From Shinella daejeonensis (GTDB lineage Bacteria > Pseudomonadota > Alphaproteobacteria > Rhizobiales > Rhizobiaceae), in the NCBI RefSeq assembly GCF_024281235.1, contig NZ_JAHWXY010000014.1:19882-83881 (forward strand): a DNA stretch of 64,000 bases. The letters run 5' to 3'. The notes under the pieces were generated by a model, which saw only the letters and a program-made list of their open reading frames with translations, had not been told where the DNA came from and made no database searches. This document shows, piece by piece, positions 7,752 to 20,136 of this stretch (position 1 is its first letter; every line of letters begins with the position of its first letter). Made by a program: the position numbers and the translations under genes.

Positions 7752-10700
7752 TCAGTATTCCTTTTCGTAGAATATGCCCGCGCCGGCATTGCCACCGCTG
7801 CCGGCCTCGCCCCGCAACTTCAGCCCGCGCCCGACATCGAGGTTGATCACCGCCTTCGCGCCATTGGTCTCGGGATCCTGCTTCAGTTCGATATAGGTGC
7901 GGTCGTTCAGGTATTTTCCGGCCGAAACCTGGGCCCGGCCTTCCGAATCGGTGGTGATGTCGAGATCGTCCACGCCGAGCTTGCTGCGCAGGCTGTTGAG
8001 AAGGCCGGTCGAGCGCCCGCCGGCAAGCTCGCTTGCAGCCGCCGCGAGCTGCGCGATCTGCACCGCCGAAAGGTTCGACATCGAGCGATTGAAGATCAGC
8101 TGGGCCAGGATTTCGTCCTGCGGCAGCGAGGGCGAAGACATGAAGGTGACGGTCGGATTGCTGGCCACACCGGCGACAGTCACGGAAATCTCGGTCCTGT
8201 CGGCCGTGGTGGTGGCCACGAAATTGACCGTCGGCACGAGACCGCCGGCAAAACCGATGGTGGCCGTCGAGAAATCGAGCCGGCGCGTCAGGATCTCCAT
8301 GCGCCCGCGCTCCAGCTGGAAACCGCCCGAGATGCTGGGATCGGCCGAGGTGCCGGCAATCGTCAGATCGCCGCCGAACTCCGCATTGATGCCGCGCCCG
8401 CGCACGAAGACCTGGCCCGGCGCGGTGATGGTGAGATCCAGGCCGATGCCCCGCGTTTCCTTGTCGCCCCCCACGTCCGGCGAAATATCCGCTGCCATCC
8501 GCTGTACGTCGGCCGGCGCGTTGCGGTGCCGGATATCGATTTCCGACAGGGTCGCCGGCAATTTCTGCGGAATGGTGATATTGGCCTTCCGGATGGCGAT
8601 CCTGCCGCCGAGCGACAGGCCCGTCAGCGCCGGTCCCTTGAGGGTAAGGTCGCCCGCAAGCGTGGCAGCGACCAGCGTGCCATCCACATAGGTGATATCG
8701 CCAAGCTTGACGGCGACATCGACGGGAAAGCCGCTGTCGGGGGCGATACCGACCGTACCGGTCGCCGAGATCGCCCCGCCGCTCGCCAGTTGGCCGCCGA
8801 ACTCCTGGATCACCGCCTGCCGCCCGTCGAGCGAGACGCGCAGGGCAAGCTTCTCCACCGCCAGATTGCGCCGGACGTCGACCAGCCGCGCACCGGAGGA
8901 GGCGATCGTCCCGGTCACCAGCGGCTGCGCCGCCGTGCCCGAAACGGCAAGATCCACATTGGCATCGCCCGTCAGCACGAATCCCTGCGCCGAAAGCTGG
9001 TTCTGCAACAGACTGAACGGCACCGTGCCGTTGAACTTGAGCGAAAGCGGCGTCTGCCCCCCCACGCCGACCGTGCCGCCGCCCTTGAAGAAAAGACCGC
9101 CGGCCCCGGTGAGACTGGCGTCCAGACGCAGCCTATTGTCGGCAAAGACGCCGTTTGCGCCGATATCGATCGTCCCGACGCCGGCCGCCCTGGTCTGGCT
9201 TGTCGCCGCCCCCTTCCAGTCAAGCGCATAATCGACAGTCGGGCTGGCCGCCTGCCCCTTGACGATCACGGTGCCGTCGATCCGTCCTTCCGCATCGAGG
9301 CCCGCGGCGAAATTATTGGCAAGCGCCGCCGGCAGCGCATTGAGCTTCACCGTCAGATCCAGCGCCTCGCCCGCACGGCCGGACGCCGTCACGGAGCCGC
9401 TTCCCGTCTCGACGGTGAGCCCGTCGATCCGGGCTGCGCCATCCACCACCTCTATGGTCGTCGGCCGGGCGAGTTTCACGGCGATGCCGCGCGGCTTCGC
9501 CTCGAAGGACTGGAGGGCGACGGCAAGTCCCTGCGGCCGCTGCTCCACCCGCCCGCTGGTCGACAGGGGCGCCCCATCGAGCTTTCCAGCAAGTTCGAAG
9601 CCGGTATTGGTACCTTCACGCGAGAAATCGAGTCGCAGCGCCTCCAGGCGGTTTTCGCCGGCCGCGACACGGTCGGCCCGGACCGTACCGGTGGCGGCGA
9701 CCGTCGACAGGTCGGAAATCTCCAGATCGACGGCGGGTTTCACGATGCTCAGCGTGTCGCGGGCAATCGACGAGCCGGCCGCCTGCACGCTCAGCGCCGT
9801 CTTGCCGCCGCTGGAGGCAATCTCGACCTGGCCCGCAAGATCGCCTTGCGCCTTTTCGCCGGTCATGGCGGCCAGAAGCCCGAGATCGGGAAAATCGAAC
9901 CGGATGGTGCCGTCGGGCAGGAAGGCTTCGCTCAGCGACAGCGCCCCCTTCAACGTGTTCGGGCCGATCTCCGCCTCGATCACCGGAACGGTGATCCGCC
10001 CCTCCTGCGAGGAAACCGTCGAGCGGACGTTGATCGCCTGACCATCGAGGGCGCCGGTCGCAGTGAGATCGCCGCTCGGCCCCTCCGCAGCCGTCCGTCC
10101 GTCGAGCGTGACGACAAGGTCGCTCAGCGTCCGGCCGGACAGCGTCGCGCCGCTTGCCGTCACCTTGCCGGCGATCGCCAGCGTGTCGAGCGGCCCGGAC
10201 GCCGAAATGTCGAAATCCGCCGTCCCGGAGGCATCGGCCAGAAGCTTGCCGAGGTCGATAACGCTGCCGGCCAGTTTCGCATCGAGCGTGTCTCCGTCGA
10301 GCGATACGCCGCCATTGGCCTCCAGCGTGCCGGACTTGACCATCAGATCGCTGAGCCGGAGGGCGCCGCCTGCCGCAAGCGCCAGCCTGCCGTCGACCGC
10401 GATGGTGGTGTCGAATTTCCCGGCCAGCGCCTCCGGCAGAACGGCCGGCAGGGCGAAGAGCTTGAAGGCGAGATCCGCCTCGCCGCTTTCCAGCCCGTAT
10501 CCGCCGGAAAGCGTCCCGCCGATACTGGCGCTCTCGATGGTCGCCGGGTCGAAGGCGATCCGCGCCGGCGTCACGCCGAGCGTCGCGGCGACCTTGACCG
10601 GCCCCTTCACGAGACGGTCGAGATCGGGGCTGGAAAACGCCGTCCCGCCGGTCTCGAGAACCGTCTCGATCGATCCGGAGCGGCTGGCGACATCGAAGGC

Positions 10701-11924
10701 GGCGCTATGGGCCGAAAGCCGCAGGGCGTCGATCCGGCCGGCCGGCAGCGCAAGGGATGAGACCCGCGCGCTCATGTCGAGCACCGCCGCGCTCGCCTCG
10801 CCGGCAAGCGTCAGCTCCGCCCCCTCGATCAGAAGGTTGAGGTCGCCTCCGGCAAGCGGCCAGCGGAAATCGACGGGCCCGTCGCGGCCGGCAAGCCGTA
10901 TTGCAAGATCGTTCTCGCCCCGGGCGCTCGCCGTGCCGGACGCGTCGAGCGTCATCGCCCCGGTCGTCACCCGGCCGCTTTCGATCCGCACCATGTCGGA
11001 TCCGTCGAAACCCGCGCGCAGGTCGATGCCGGTCTCGCCGGCGAAAAGCGGCCGCAACTGCGGCGGCATCAGCGCATCGAAGGAACCGCCGCCGGTGAGC
11101 GCCACCTCATGCAATCCGTTTTCCGCAAGCGCGTGGCTTCCGTCGAGGTGCAGGATTTCCTCGCCGTCGAGCGCGGCGGTCAGCCGGCCCGTCCATTCGG
11201 AAAGCGGCCCTTCGCCGGTCAGCCGGATCGCCACGGCGGGCGCGCCCGGCAGCTTCAGGAGGGTCGCCAGGATGCCTCCCTCCGGCTCCCGCACATCGGC
11301 CTCCAGCCGCAATTCGTTCCTGTCTGGATCGAAGACGATATCCGCAGCCACGCGCGCCTCCGGCCGCGCCTTTTCCGAAGCGGCGATCTTCGCGGCCATG
11401 CGTTCGGCGGCCGCGTCGGCGCTGGCCGAAACGGCGATACGCTGATCCTGCCCGGCGACCGCCGCCGCCACGAAAAGCTCCGGCACCTCGAGCGCGCCGA
11501 CATGCACTTCCACCGGCAGGGAGAAGCCGCCGCCGGACGACGGGCTCTCGCCGGTCGTCTCGGGAAGGCGCAGCAGGGAAACGGAAGAGGCGGCGATGCG
11601 CTCCGCGTCGAACCGGAAGAACAGGAGATCGAGCGGCGACCAGTCGACGGCAAGGTCACGCACCTCCGCATAGACGCCCTTCTGGTCGGAAAGCGTGATC
11701 GCATCCGCCCGAAGCCGGCCGGTAAGCAGCCCGGAGGGCGCCTCGATCGTCAGCCCCTGGCCGTTGGCGGCAGCAATCTTCTCCGCTTGCGAGACTGCGA
11801 AGCGCGCACCCGTATCGGTAAAGCCGATGAAGCCGAGCAGCAGGAAGGCGACGAGCAGAACCGCCGCGAGGCCGTAACCGGCATAGCGAAGAGCGGGGCG
11901 GAGAATTCGGGACAGCCTGTTCAT
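7752..11924 (-). CDS. tamB: Translocation and assembly module protein TamB
   Basis: A 1390-residue TamB/YtfN-type protein. One transmembrane helix near residues 15-37 anchors it in the inner membrane; the rest is a long periplasmic beta-rich repeat structure ending in the DUF490 (TamB C-terminal) domain over roughly the last 350 residues. Such AsmA-like bridge proteins span the periplasm and work with TamA in outer-membrane protein assembly and in phospholipid transport. Length fits the family (about 1250-1500). It follows tamA by 104 bases on the same strand, which supports the pairing. The minus-strand start at 11924 is the only Met before the membrane helix. Confidence 0.92.
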   Translation of the reverse strand: MNRLSRILRPALRYAGYGLAAVLLVAFLLLGFIGFTDTGARFAVSQAEKIAAANGQGLTIEAPSGLLTGRLRADAITLSDQKGVYAEVRDLAVDWSPLDLLFFRFDAERIAASSVSLLRLPETTGESPSSGGGFSLPVEVHVGALEVPELFVAAAVAGQDQRIAVSASADAAAERMAAKIAASEKARPEARVAADIVFDPDRNELRLEADVREPEGGILATLLKLPGAPAVAIRLTGEGPLSEWTGRLTAALDGEEILHLDGSHALAENGLHEVALTGGGSFDALMPPQLRPLFAGETGIDLRAGFDGSDMVRIESGRVTTGAMTLDASGTASARGENDLAIRLAGRDGPVDFRWPLAGGDLNLLIEGAELTLAGEASAAVLDMSARVSSLALPAGRIDALRLSAHSAAFDVASRSGSIETVLETGGTAFSSPDLDRLVKGPVKVAATLGVTPARIAFDPATIESASIGGTLSGGYGLESGEADLAFKLFALPAVLPEALAGKFDTTIAVDGRLALAAGGALRLSDLMVKSGTLEANGGVSLDGDTLDAKLAGSVIDLGKLLADASGTADFDISASGPLDTLAIAGKVTASGATLSGRTLSDLVVTLDGRTAAEGPSGDLTATGALDGQAINVRSTVSSQEGRITVPVIEAEIGPNTLKGALSLSEAFLPDGTIRFDFPDLGLLAAMTGEKAQGDLAGQVEIASSGGKTALSVQAAGSSIARDTLSIVKPAVDLEISDLSTVAATGTVRADRVAAGENRLEALRLDFSREGTNTGFELAGKLDGAPLSTSGRVEQRPQGLAVALQSFEAKPRGIAVKLARPTTIEVVDGAARIDGLTVETGSGSVTASGRAGEALDLTVKLNALPAALANNFAAGLDAEGRIDGTVIVKGQAASPTVDYALDWKGAATSQTRAAGVGTIDIGANGVFADNRLRLDASLTGAGGLFFKGGGTVGVGGQTPLSLKFNGTVPFSLLQNQLSAQGFVLTGDANVDLAVSGTAAQPLVTGTIASSGARLVDVRRNLAVEKLALRVSLDGRQAVIQEFGGQLASGGAISATGTVGIAPDSGFPVDVAVKLGDITYVDGTLVAATLAGDLTLKGPALTGLSLGGRIAIRKANITIPQKLPATLSEIDIRHRNAPADVQRMAADISPDVGGDKETRGIGLDLTITAPGQVFVRGRGINAEFGGDLTIAGTSADPSISGGFQLERGRMEILTRRLDFSTATIGFAGGLVPTVNFVATTTADRTEISVTVAGVASNPTVTFMSSPSLPQDEILAQLIFNRSMSNLSAVQIAQLAAAASELAGGRSTGLLNSLRSKLGVDDLDITTDSEGRAQVSAGKYLNDRTYIELKQDPETNGAKAVINLDVGRGLKLRGEAGSGGNAGAGIFYEKEY

Positions 11925-12028
11925 GCCTCATCCATAGCGCGGGGGTACGAAAGAGCGAATCGCCCATACCTGTGTTGTCGCCGATTCCGCCGGACGATCA
12001 AGAGTCTGTCCGGCGAATGCGGCGATTG

Positions 12029-13948
12029 TCAGAATGATTGCCCGATCCCGGCGTAAACGCCGAAGGACGTACCGCCCGGATATTTGTCGAGTGGAACGGC
12101 GACGTCGAGCCGCAACGGGCCGAAGGGCGTCGCATAGCGCAGGCCGACGCCCGCGCCGGCGCGGATGTCCTCGAAATCGGGGACCGCGCTGGTGGAGACC
12201 GTGCCGACGTCGAGGAAGGGAACGACCCCTATCGTCTCGGTCACGTTGACACGCACTTCCGCCGTTGCATTGACGTAGGAGCGGCCGCCAAGCTGCTTGC
12301 CGGCGCCGTTGCGGGGCGAAATCTCCTGATAGCCGTAGCCGCGCACGGTGCCGCCGCCGCCGAGGAAGAACCGGCGGGGCGCGGGAATGTCCGAAAGCGA
12401 GCCCACGCCGACGATGGTGCCGGCCGCAAGCTTGCCGGCCAGGACGGTGCGCTCCTCGGAGCCCAGCGCCTTGTAGCCGGTAATCGCGCCCTCGAAGCTG
12501 GAAAACAGCGTTCCGCGCTCGGTCTCGTAGCTCGGCTTGGCATTGATCAGCGCCCGATAGCCCTTGGTCGGGTTGAGCTTGTCGTCGCGGGTGTCGCGCA
12601 CGTATTCGATCGGGATGGCGACCGTCAGATAGGTATTCTTGCCGAAGGCGTCATCGACATCGCTCCACATGACCTCGCCGCCGGCGCTGACCGTATCGAC
12701 ATCGGAAAGCTCAACACTCACGCCCGCCGCGCCGGTGAAGGTCAGCGCCTGATAGGCGTCAGGATCGACATAGGCCGCCTTGAGGCTGGCATTGAACGTC
12801 GTGGCGGGGCCGAAAGCGCCCGGCTTGGAAAAGAGGATGGCGCTCGAATAGTCGAGATCGCCGAAGCGTCCCTCGCCGATGCGGTTGATCGCGCCCTCGA
12901 CGCGCAGCGATTCCGCCCGGCCGAACAGGTTGCGGTGACCCCAGTAGCCCTGCAACCCGAGGCCGTCGGTATTGGAGACCTGCGCGCCGAAGCCGAAATA
13001 GCGATGCTTGCCCTCGGAAACCTCGATGGTCATCGGCAGCGATCCGTCGGGGGCAAGCGCCGTCGCCTCGCGGATCGTCACGCTGGAAAAGACGCCGAGC
13101 TGGCGCAATCTGTCGGCCGCCTTGGCGAGCGCCTCCGGCGAATAGGGCTGGCCCGCGTTGATGCGTGAATAGCTCGCCACGAAATCCGCATCGACGGTTT
13201 TCGTGCCGGTGACCCCCACCGCGCCGACCGGCGCGACCGGGCCGCCCTCCGCGGCGATCACCACATCCACCGTCTGCGTGCGGTGATCGGCCGTGGCGTT
13301 GCGCTCGGTAAGCTTGGCGAAGGGACGGCCTTCGGCCTTCAGGTCGGCGACGATCTTCTCGCCGGCCTTCAGGATGAGGATGGAATCCGCCGGCTCTCCC
13401 GGCGTGATGCCGTAATCGGCGGGGTTGCGGCCCTCCGCATCGCCCGAGAAGGCGACCTCGCCGAAGGCGAAGACCGGCCCCGGCCGTACGCGAACGGTGA
13501 CGGGAACGGGGCCCTGGTGCGCAAATTCCGGATTGGGCGGCAGCCGGTCGAGATCCTCCCCGGCGATGGTCACCTCCACCACGCCGCCGTAACGGGCCTT
13601 TTCATAGAGCGCGGCGAGAATGCGGTCGCGGTCGTCACGCGCCTTGATGACCAGGCCGAGATCGCCGGAAACCGGCTTTTCCTCGTCCATCTTGAGCATC
13701 GAGGCGTTTTCGACGACGTCCTTCAGTTCCTCGTCGGAACCGGCGTCCAGGGTGAGCGTATAGGACACCGGGTCGATGACCGTCGGCTCGTCCTCATCCT
13801 TCTCGAAGAATTTCCAGCCGAAGATTTCGAAGGCATGGGCAGGCGTCGCCGCCATCGGCACGCAGAAAAGCGCCGCCGCCGCAACCAGCACGGTGCCCGC
13901 CTTGAGAAACGCAATACTCTTTTCCAGCCGGTTCACGATGCCCCACAT
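12029..13948 (-). CDS. tamA: Outer-membrane assembly factor TamA (BamA/Omp85 family)
   Basis: A 639-residue Omp85 protein. A signal peptide is visible (hydrophobic run AGTVLVAAAALFCVP, cleavage probably after ATPAHA near residue 39), followed by POTRA domains up to about residue 300 and a 16-strand barrel that ends in a terminal Phe (GIGQSF), the usual outer-membrane sorting signal. The barrel contains the RGYGYQEISPRN segment, matching the family VRGY/F motif on the L6 loop. It precedes tamB, together forming the TAM complex. Confidence 0.93.
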   Translation of the reverse strand: MWGIVNRLEKSIAFLKAGTVLVAAAALFCVPMAATPAHAFEIFGWKFFEKDEDEPTVIDPVSYTLTLDAGSDEELKDVVENASMLKMDEEKPVSGDLGLVIKARDDRDRILAALYEKARYGGVVEVTIAGEDLDRLPPNPEFAHQGPVPVTVRVRPGPVFAFGEVAFSGDAEGRNPADYGITPGEPADSILILKAGEKIVADLKAEGRPFAKLTERNATADHRTQTVDVVIAAEGGPVAPVGAVGVTGTKTVDADFVASYSRINAGQPYSPEALAKAADRLRQLGVFSSVTIREATALAPDGSLPMTIEVSEGKHRYFGFGAQVSNTDGLGLQGYWGHRNLFGRAESLRVEGAINRIGEGRFGDLDYSSAILFSKPGAFGPATTFNASLKAAYVDPDAYQALTFTGAAGVSVELSDVDTVSAGGEVMWSDVDDAFGKNTYLTVAIPIEYVRDTRDDKLNPTKGYRALINAKPSYETERGTLFSSFEGAITGYKALGSEERTVLAGKLAAGTIVGVGSLSDIPAPRRFFLGGGGTVRGYGYQEISPRNGAGKQLGGRSYVNATAEVRVNVTETIGVVPFLDVGTVSTSAVPDFEDIRAGAGVGLRYATPFGPLRLDVAVPLDKYPGGTSFGVYAGIGQSF

Positions 13949-14143
13949 TGGCTGTTGTCCGCCGCCTCTATTCCTCGAGTGGGAAGCCAGGCTTCGCCAC
14001 GAACTTCGGAAACCCCGTCACATCCGGGGCGTCAGGCTGGAAAAGACCCTAACGTGTTAGGTTTTCCGTAAGATTAACGCCGTTCTACACGGACAGGCCG
14101 GCAATTTGAAGCGCTTGTGGAAATTTCACCGGTGTGGGCGCAT

Positions 14144-14176
14144 GGAAAGGCCCCGGGGCTCGCCCGGGGCCTTTCC
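14144..14176 (-). terminator. Strong hairpin after the lipoprotein gene
   Basis: GGAAAGGCCCCGGG and CCCGGGGCCTTTCC form a perfect 14-bp stem with a 5-base loop, 19 bases beyond the lipoprotein stop codon. There is no T run on either side, so it may end transcription inefficiently or protect the mRNA 3' end. Confidence 0.6.
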
Positions 14177-14194
14177 GGATCCGATCCCGGCAGG

Positions 14195-14458
14195 TCAGTA
14201 ACCACGCGGGCAGGAATCGATGTAGCGGCGGCCGTAGCGGTCGCGGTAATAGCACTGGCCGGGCTGTTCCGAAACGGAACCGATGACGGCGCCAGAAACA
14301 CCGCCGATGGCCGCGCCGACGGCCGCGCCACGAACGTTGCCGGTGACCGCGCCGCCGATGATTGCGCCGGAAGCTGCGCCGATACCCGCGCCCTTCTCCG
14401 TCGCCGTGCAGCCTGCAACCGAAAGTCCGACCAGGACAAGCGCAATGACTTTCTTCAT
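14195..14458 (-). CDS. Small glycine-zipper lipoprotein
   Basis: An 87-residue protein. The signal peptide [17 protein letters not shown] ends in a lipobox with the lipidated Cys at residue 17. Residues 23-62 are a glycine-zipper ([18 protein letters not shown] and further GxxxG-type repeats), the pattern of small surface-antigen and OmpA-like stress lipoproteins in rhizobia. The tail has two Cys and many Tyr/Arg residues. The start at 14458 has a GGAG ribosome site. The longer frame reading up to 15502 is an artefact over the coxS gene. Function is unknown beyond a probable outer-membrane lipoprotein. Confidence 0.85.
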   Translation of the reverse strand: MKKVIALVLVGLSVAGCTATEKGAGIGAASGAIIGGAVTGNVRGAAVGAAIGGVSGAVIGSVSEQPGQCYYRDRYGRRYIDSCPRGY

Positions 14459-14917
14459 GAAGGTGTTCTCCAATGTTGTGCAGCGGCCGTTCATGCCGGG
14501 CACGCGCATCCCCTTATTACTCAAGGCAACACACCGCATCCGTCTACGACAGCGAGGTCTGTCCAAAATCGAAAATATAGTCCGGAACGGGGAAGTCCAT
14601 GGCGGCCGGCTATTTTTTTGATCGGAACGTCGACCGGGGCGTTCTTTCGTCCCCGTCCTTCCGCCGGATGGCGCGAATTTCCCGGCCCGCGAAAAGTATC
14701 GGTTGATCGGCGGTCGAAAAAGACAAATGATGCTTCCGGCCGATGCCGCCGCCATGCGGGAGAACGGCGAGATGGGCATCGGAACGGCCGCAAGCGCCAG
14801 CGCGAGCGGAAAAGCAGGCCACCGGGTCGCCCGGTCCGACGCCACGCCTGTGAATGCAGGCAGCCACGGTCCGCCCGAGCGACCGTCCCGGTGAGGATAA
14901 CCGCCAGGGAGGAGCGA
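14459..14917. other. Intergenic region between the lipoprotein and the coxSLM genes
   Basis: These 459 bases lie between two divergent transcription units and should hold both promoters. I see no convincing gene: the open frames present lack ribosome sites and have compositions of shadow frames. A run of seven T (around 14613-14619) and the AT-richer stretch 14565-14620 are the likeliest promoter part for the lipoprotein. No recognised operator is visible before coxS. Confidence 0.5.
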
Positions 14918-15406
14918 ATGGCGAAAGTTACGATGACCGTCAACGGGCGAAAGGTCGCGAAGGAGTGCGAGGACCGCACGCTTCTCGTCCATTTCATACG
15001 CGAGAATCTGGGCCTGACCGGAACCCATGTCGGCTGCGACACCTCCCAGTGCGGCGCCTGCGTCGTGCATATGGACGGCAAGGCCGTGAAGAGCTGTTCC
15101 ATCCTGGCGGCCCAGGCCGCCGGCTCCGAGATCCTCACCATCGAGGGGCTGGCCGCCAATGGCGAACTTCACCCCGTCCAGGCCGCCTTCCGGCAGAATC
15201 ACGGCCTGCAATGCGGCTTCTGCACGCCGGGCATGGTGATGACCGCCGTCGACATGATCAATCGCTACGGTGCCGTTCTCGATGAGAAAACCGTGCGGGA
15301 GAACCTTGAAGGCAACATCTGTCGATGCACCGGCTACCACAACATCGTGAAAGCCATTCTCGCCGCCGCCACGGAAATGGGCGCGGCTCGACAGGCCGCG
15401 GAATAG
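14918..15406 (+). CDS. coxS: Molybdenum hydroxylase small subunit, two [2Fe-2S] clusters (CoxS-like)
   Basis: A 162-residue iron-sulfur subunit of the xanthine oxidase family. The plant-type [2Fe-2S] motif is [12 protein letters not shown] (Cys40, 45, 48 with Cys60 as the fourth ligand). The C-terminal cluster uses CGFC (Cys99, 102) and CRC (Cys134, 136 region, in [16 protein letters not shown]). It passes electrons from the molybdenum subunit to the FAD subunit. The ATG at 14918 follows GGGAGGAG. It heads a three-gene operon with the large and medium subunits. Confidence 0.93.
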   Translation: MAKVTMTVNGRKVAKECEDRTLLVHFIRENLGLTGTHVGCDTSQCGACVVHMDGKAVKSCSILAAQAAGSEILTIEGLAANGELHPVQAAFRQNHGLQCGFCTPGMVMTAVDMINRYGAVLDEKTVRENLEGNICRCTGYHNIVKAILAAATEMGAARQAAE

Positions 15407-15437
15407 ACGCGGGACTGTAACCGGGAGGAGATGAGAG

Positions 15438-17789
<2,352 letters not shown>

Positions 17790-17804
17790 AAAGGAGGAAT
17801 GACC

Positions 17805-18602
17805 ATGTATGAAACGACCTATCACCGCGCCTCCTCGCTCGCCGAGGCCGTCCGCCTGCGCGCCGACAGCGACGAAGCGAAATATCTCGCCGGCGGAATG
17901 ACGCTGATCCCGACCATGAAGCAGCGGCTCGCCGCCCCGAGCGAACTGGTGGACCTGCGTCACATCGCCGAACTCCGGGGCATTGCCGTCAAGGGCCGCC
18001 GGGTGAGGATCGGTGCCGGCACGCCCCATAACGAAGTCGCCACATCCGCCGCGATAAGCGCGGTTTGCCCGGCGCTTTGCCATCTCGCCGCATTGATCGG
18101 CGATCCGCTGGTGCGCCACATGGGCACGCTCGGCGGCTCGATCGCCAACAACGACCCGGCGGCGGACTATCCGGCCGCCATGCTGGGCCTCGACGCGACC
18201 ATCATCACCGACCGCCGGGAAATCCCCGCCGGCGACTTCTTCACCGGCCTGTTCGAAACGGCGCTGGAGGATGGCGAGATCGTCGTCGCGGCGACATTCG
18301 AGGCACCGGCGCGGGCAGGCTACAGCAAGTTCGCCAATCCTGCCTCCCGCTTTGCGATGACCGGCGTCTTCGCCGCACAGGCGGCCGACGGTACGGTGCG
18401 CGTGGCCGTGACCGGCGCGGGCGCAAACGGCGTCTTCCGCCATGCCGGCCTCGAGGCGGCGCTGACACGGAACTGGTCGCCGGACGTTGTCTCCGATGTC
18501 GCCGTCGAGACGGGCGATCTCCTGTCCGACCTGCACGGCAACGCGGACTATCGCGCCAATCTGGTGAAGGTCATGGCGAAGCGCGCCGTCGCTACGGCCT
18601 GA
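17805..18602 (+). CDS. coxM: Molybdenum hydroxylase FAD subunit (CoxM-like)
   Basis: A 265-residue FAD-binding medium subunit. AGGMTLIPTMKQRL (around residue 30) and GTLGGSIANNDPAADYPAA (around 107-125) are the FAD-contacting motifs of CoxM proteins. A further ATG at 17799 is only one base after the AGGAGG, while the ATG at 17805 is at optimal spacing, so I chose the latter. Last gene of the coxS-coxL-coxM operon; a strong terminator follows. No maturation genes (coxDEFG) are adjacent. Confidence 0.9.
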   Translation: MYETTYHRASSLAEAVRLRADSDEAKYLAGGMTLIPTMKQRLAAPSELVDLRHIAELRGIAVKGRRVRIGAGTPHNEVATSAAISAVCPALCHLAALIGDPLVRHMGTLGGSIANNDPAADYPAAMLGLDATIITDRREIPAGDFFTGLFETALEDGEIVVAATFEAPARAGYSKFANPASRFAMTGVFAAQAADGTVRVAVTGAGANGVFRHAGLEAALTRNWSPDVVSDVAVETGDLLSDLHGNADYRANLVKVMAKRAVATA

Positions 18603-18638
18603 ACGCGCCGGGACATGCGATACCAGGCCGGAAACAGT

Positions 18639-18678
18639 TCACGAAAACGGGACGGTTCAAGGCCGTCCTTTTTTCGTG
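18639..18678 (+). terminator. Terminator of the coxSLM operon
   Basis: GGACGG pairs with CCGTCC, extended outward by CACGAAAA with TTTTCGTG, giving a long stem with a run of six T inside the 3' arm. It lies about 40 bases after the coxM stop and insulates hemA from the cox operon. Confidence 0.8.
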
Positions 18679-18683
18679 CAGAC

Positions 18684-18697
18684 TTGACATATATCAA
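18684..18697. promoter_or_regulatory. FNR/FixK-type box upstream of hemA
   Basis: TTGACATATATCAA fits the FNR/FixK/FnrL consensus TTGAT-N4-ATCAA with one mismatch. It lies just after the cox terminator and 160 bases before the hemA start, in the only promoter region available to hemA. Oxygen control of hemA through this protein class is known in several alphaproteobacteria. Confidence 0.6.
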
Positions 18698-18856
18698 CGA
18701 GCGAGGGCTTCTGCCGGGGCAAGATACTTTGGAACGGTTCAAAGGTGACGCGATTTGCCGCAGCGCTTCGCATTGCAGCGAGCCGCTGCAGGGTATAGCC
18801 GATTGAACGACAGCCGGCGGCGATGAGGCCGGCGCATGAGCGGACCGGAGAAACCG

Positions 18857-20071
18857 ATGGACTTCGAGACATTCTTCAAGAACGAACTGGACGGACTGCA
18901 TGAGGAGGGTCGTTACCGCGTTTTCGCCGACCTGAAGCGGCAGCGGGGAAGTTTCCCCAAGGCCGTGCGCCATACCGAGCAGGGGCCGCAGGAAGTCACC
19001 GTCTGGTGTTCGAACGATTATCTCGGCATGGGCCAGCATCCCGAGGTCATCGAGGCGATGAAAAGCGCGCTCGACGAATGCGGCGCCGGCGCCGGCGGCA
19101 CGCGCAATATCTCCGGCACCAATCGCTATCATGTGCTGCTGGAGCAGGAGCTTGCGGATCTCCACGGCAAGGAGGCGGCCCTTCTCTTCACCTCGGGCTA
19201 TGTCTCCAACTGGGCCGCACTCGGCACGCTCTGTTCCCGCATTCCCGGCATCATCTGTTTTTCCGATGCCGGGAACCACGCTTCGATGATCGAAGGCATC
19301 CGCCATTCGAAATGCGAGCGCGTCATCTGGAAGCATAACGACCTGAAGGATCTTGAAGCGAAACTCGCCGCCGCCGATCCGAAAGCCCCCAAGATCATCG
19401 CCTTCGAATCGGTCTATTCGATGGATGGCGACATCGCCCCGATCAGGGAAATCTGCGACCTTGCCGATCGCTACGGCGCGATGACCTATCTTGATGAGGT
19501 CCACGCCGTCGGCATGTACGGCCCGCGCGGCGGCGGCATCGCCGAGCGCGACGGCCTGATGCACCGGCTGACGGTGATCGAGGGCACGCTCGGCAAGGCC
19601 TTCGGCGTCATGGGCGGCTATATCACGGGCTCGACGGCGCTCTGCGACTTCGTCCGCTCCTTCGCCTCGGGCTTCATCTTCACGACGGCCCTGCCGCCGA
19701 CGCTGGCCGCCGGGGCGCTCACCTCGATCCGCCATCTCAAGGAGAACCAGGTCGAGCGCTTCGCCCATCAGGAACGCGTGCGCCGCCTGCGCTCGGCCCT
19801 GGATCGCAAGGGCATCCCCCATATGCCCAATCCGAGCCATATCGTGCCGGTGATGGTCGGCGACGCCGCCAAGTGCAAGTGGATTTCAGACCTGCTGCTC
19901 AACGATTTCGGCATCTATGTGCAGCCGATCAACTATCCGACGGTGCCGAAGAAGACGGAGCGCCTGCGCATCACGCCGACGCCGCTGCACACGGACGCCG
20001 ATATCGACCATCTCGTCGACGCCCTGCATTCGCTATGGTCGCATTGCGCGCTTTCGCGCGCCGTCGCCTAG
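18857..20071 (+). CDS. hemA: 5-aminolevulinate synthase
   Basis: A 404-residue PLP enzyme that condenses glycine and succinyl-CoA into 5-aminolevulinate, the first step of haem and corrinoid synthesis in alphaproteobacteria. [34 protein letters not shown] and the Schiff-base lysine in [14 protein letters not shown] (Lys247) are all present. The ATG at 18857 gives the family N-terminus [11 protein letters not shown] and has GGAG 6 bases upstream; the ATG at 18836 is less likely. The stop codon TAG is the first three bases of an intergenic repeat. Probably oxygen-regulated through the box at 18684. Confidence 0.97.
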   Translation: MDFETFFKNELDGLHEEGRYRVFADLKRQRGSFPKAVRHTEQGPQEVTVWCSNDYLGMGQHPEVIEAMKSALDECGAGAGGTRNISGTNRYHVLLEQELADLHGKEAALLFTSGYVSNWAALGTLCSRIPGIICFSDAGNHASMIEGIRHSKCERVIWKHNDLKDLEAKLAAADPKAPKIIAFESVYSMDGDIAPIREICDLADRYGAMTYLDEVHAVGMYGPRGGGIAERDGLMHRLTVIEGTLGKAFGVMGGYITGSTALCDFVRSFASGFIFTTALPPTLAAGALTSIRHLKENQVERFAHQERVRRLRSALDRKGIPHMPNPSHIVPVMVGDAAKCKWISDLLLNDFGIYVQPINYPTVPKKTERLRITPTPLHTDADIDHLVDALHSLWSHCALSRAVA

Positions 20072-20124
20072 AGCATTTCCGGCCGAAGCGGGATCGCTTC
20101 GGCGTCGGATAATGCGGGAAAAAC
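20069..20124 (+). repeat. Structured intergenic repeat, type A copy 1
   Basis: The element begins TAGAGCATTTCC, where TAG is the hemA stop. Its core is an 8-bp hairpin, CCGAAGCG (20083-20090) and CGCTTCGG (20095-20102) with loop GGAT, enclosed by GCATT (20073) and AATGC (20111). It lies between the convergent hemA and dxr genes and may serve as a two-way terminator. Closely similar to the copy at 27718. Confidence 0.8.
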
Positions 20125-20136
20125 AAAAACCAGACC

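Noticed and set aside
7737..10760. A 1007-codon open frame antisense to tamB
   Set aside because: It follows the codon-position GC bias of the tamB gene, is rich in Arg/Gly/Ala without domain motifs, and has no ribosome site. It is a shadow frame.
14703..14894. A 63-codon plus-strand open frame in the gap before coxS
   Set aside because: No ribosome site, no recognisable sequence pattern; composition like intergenic DNA.
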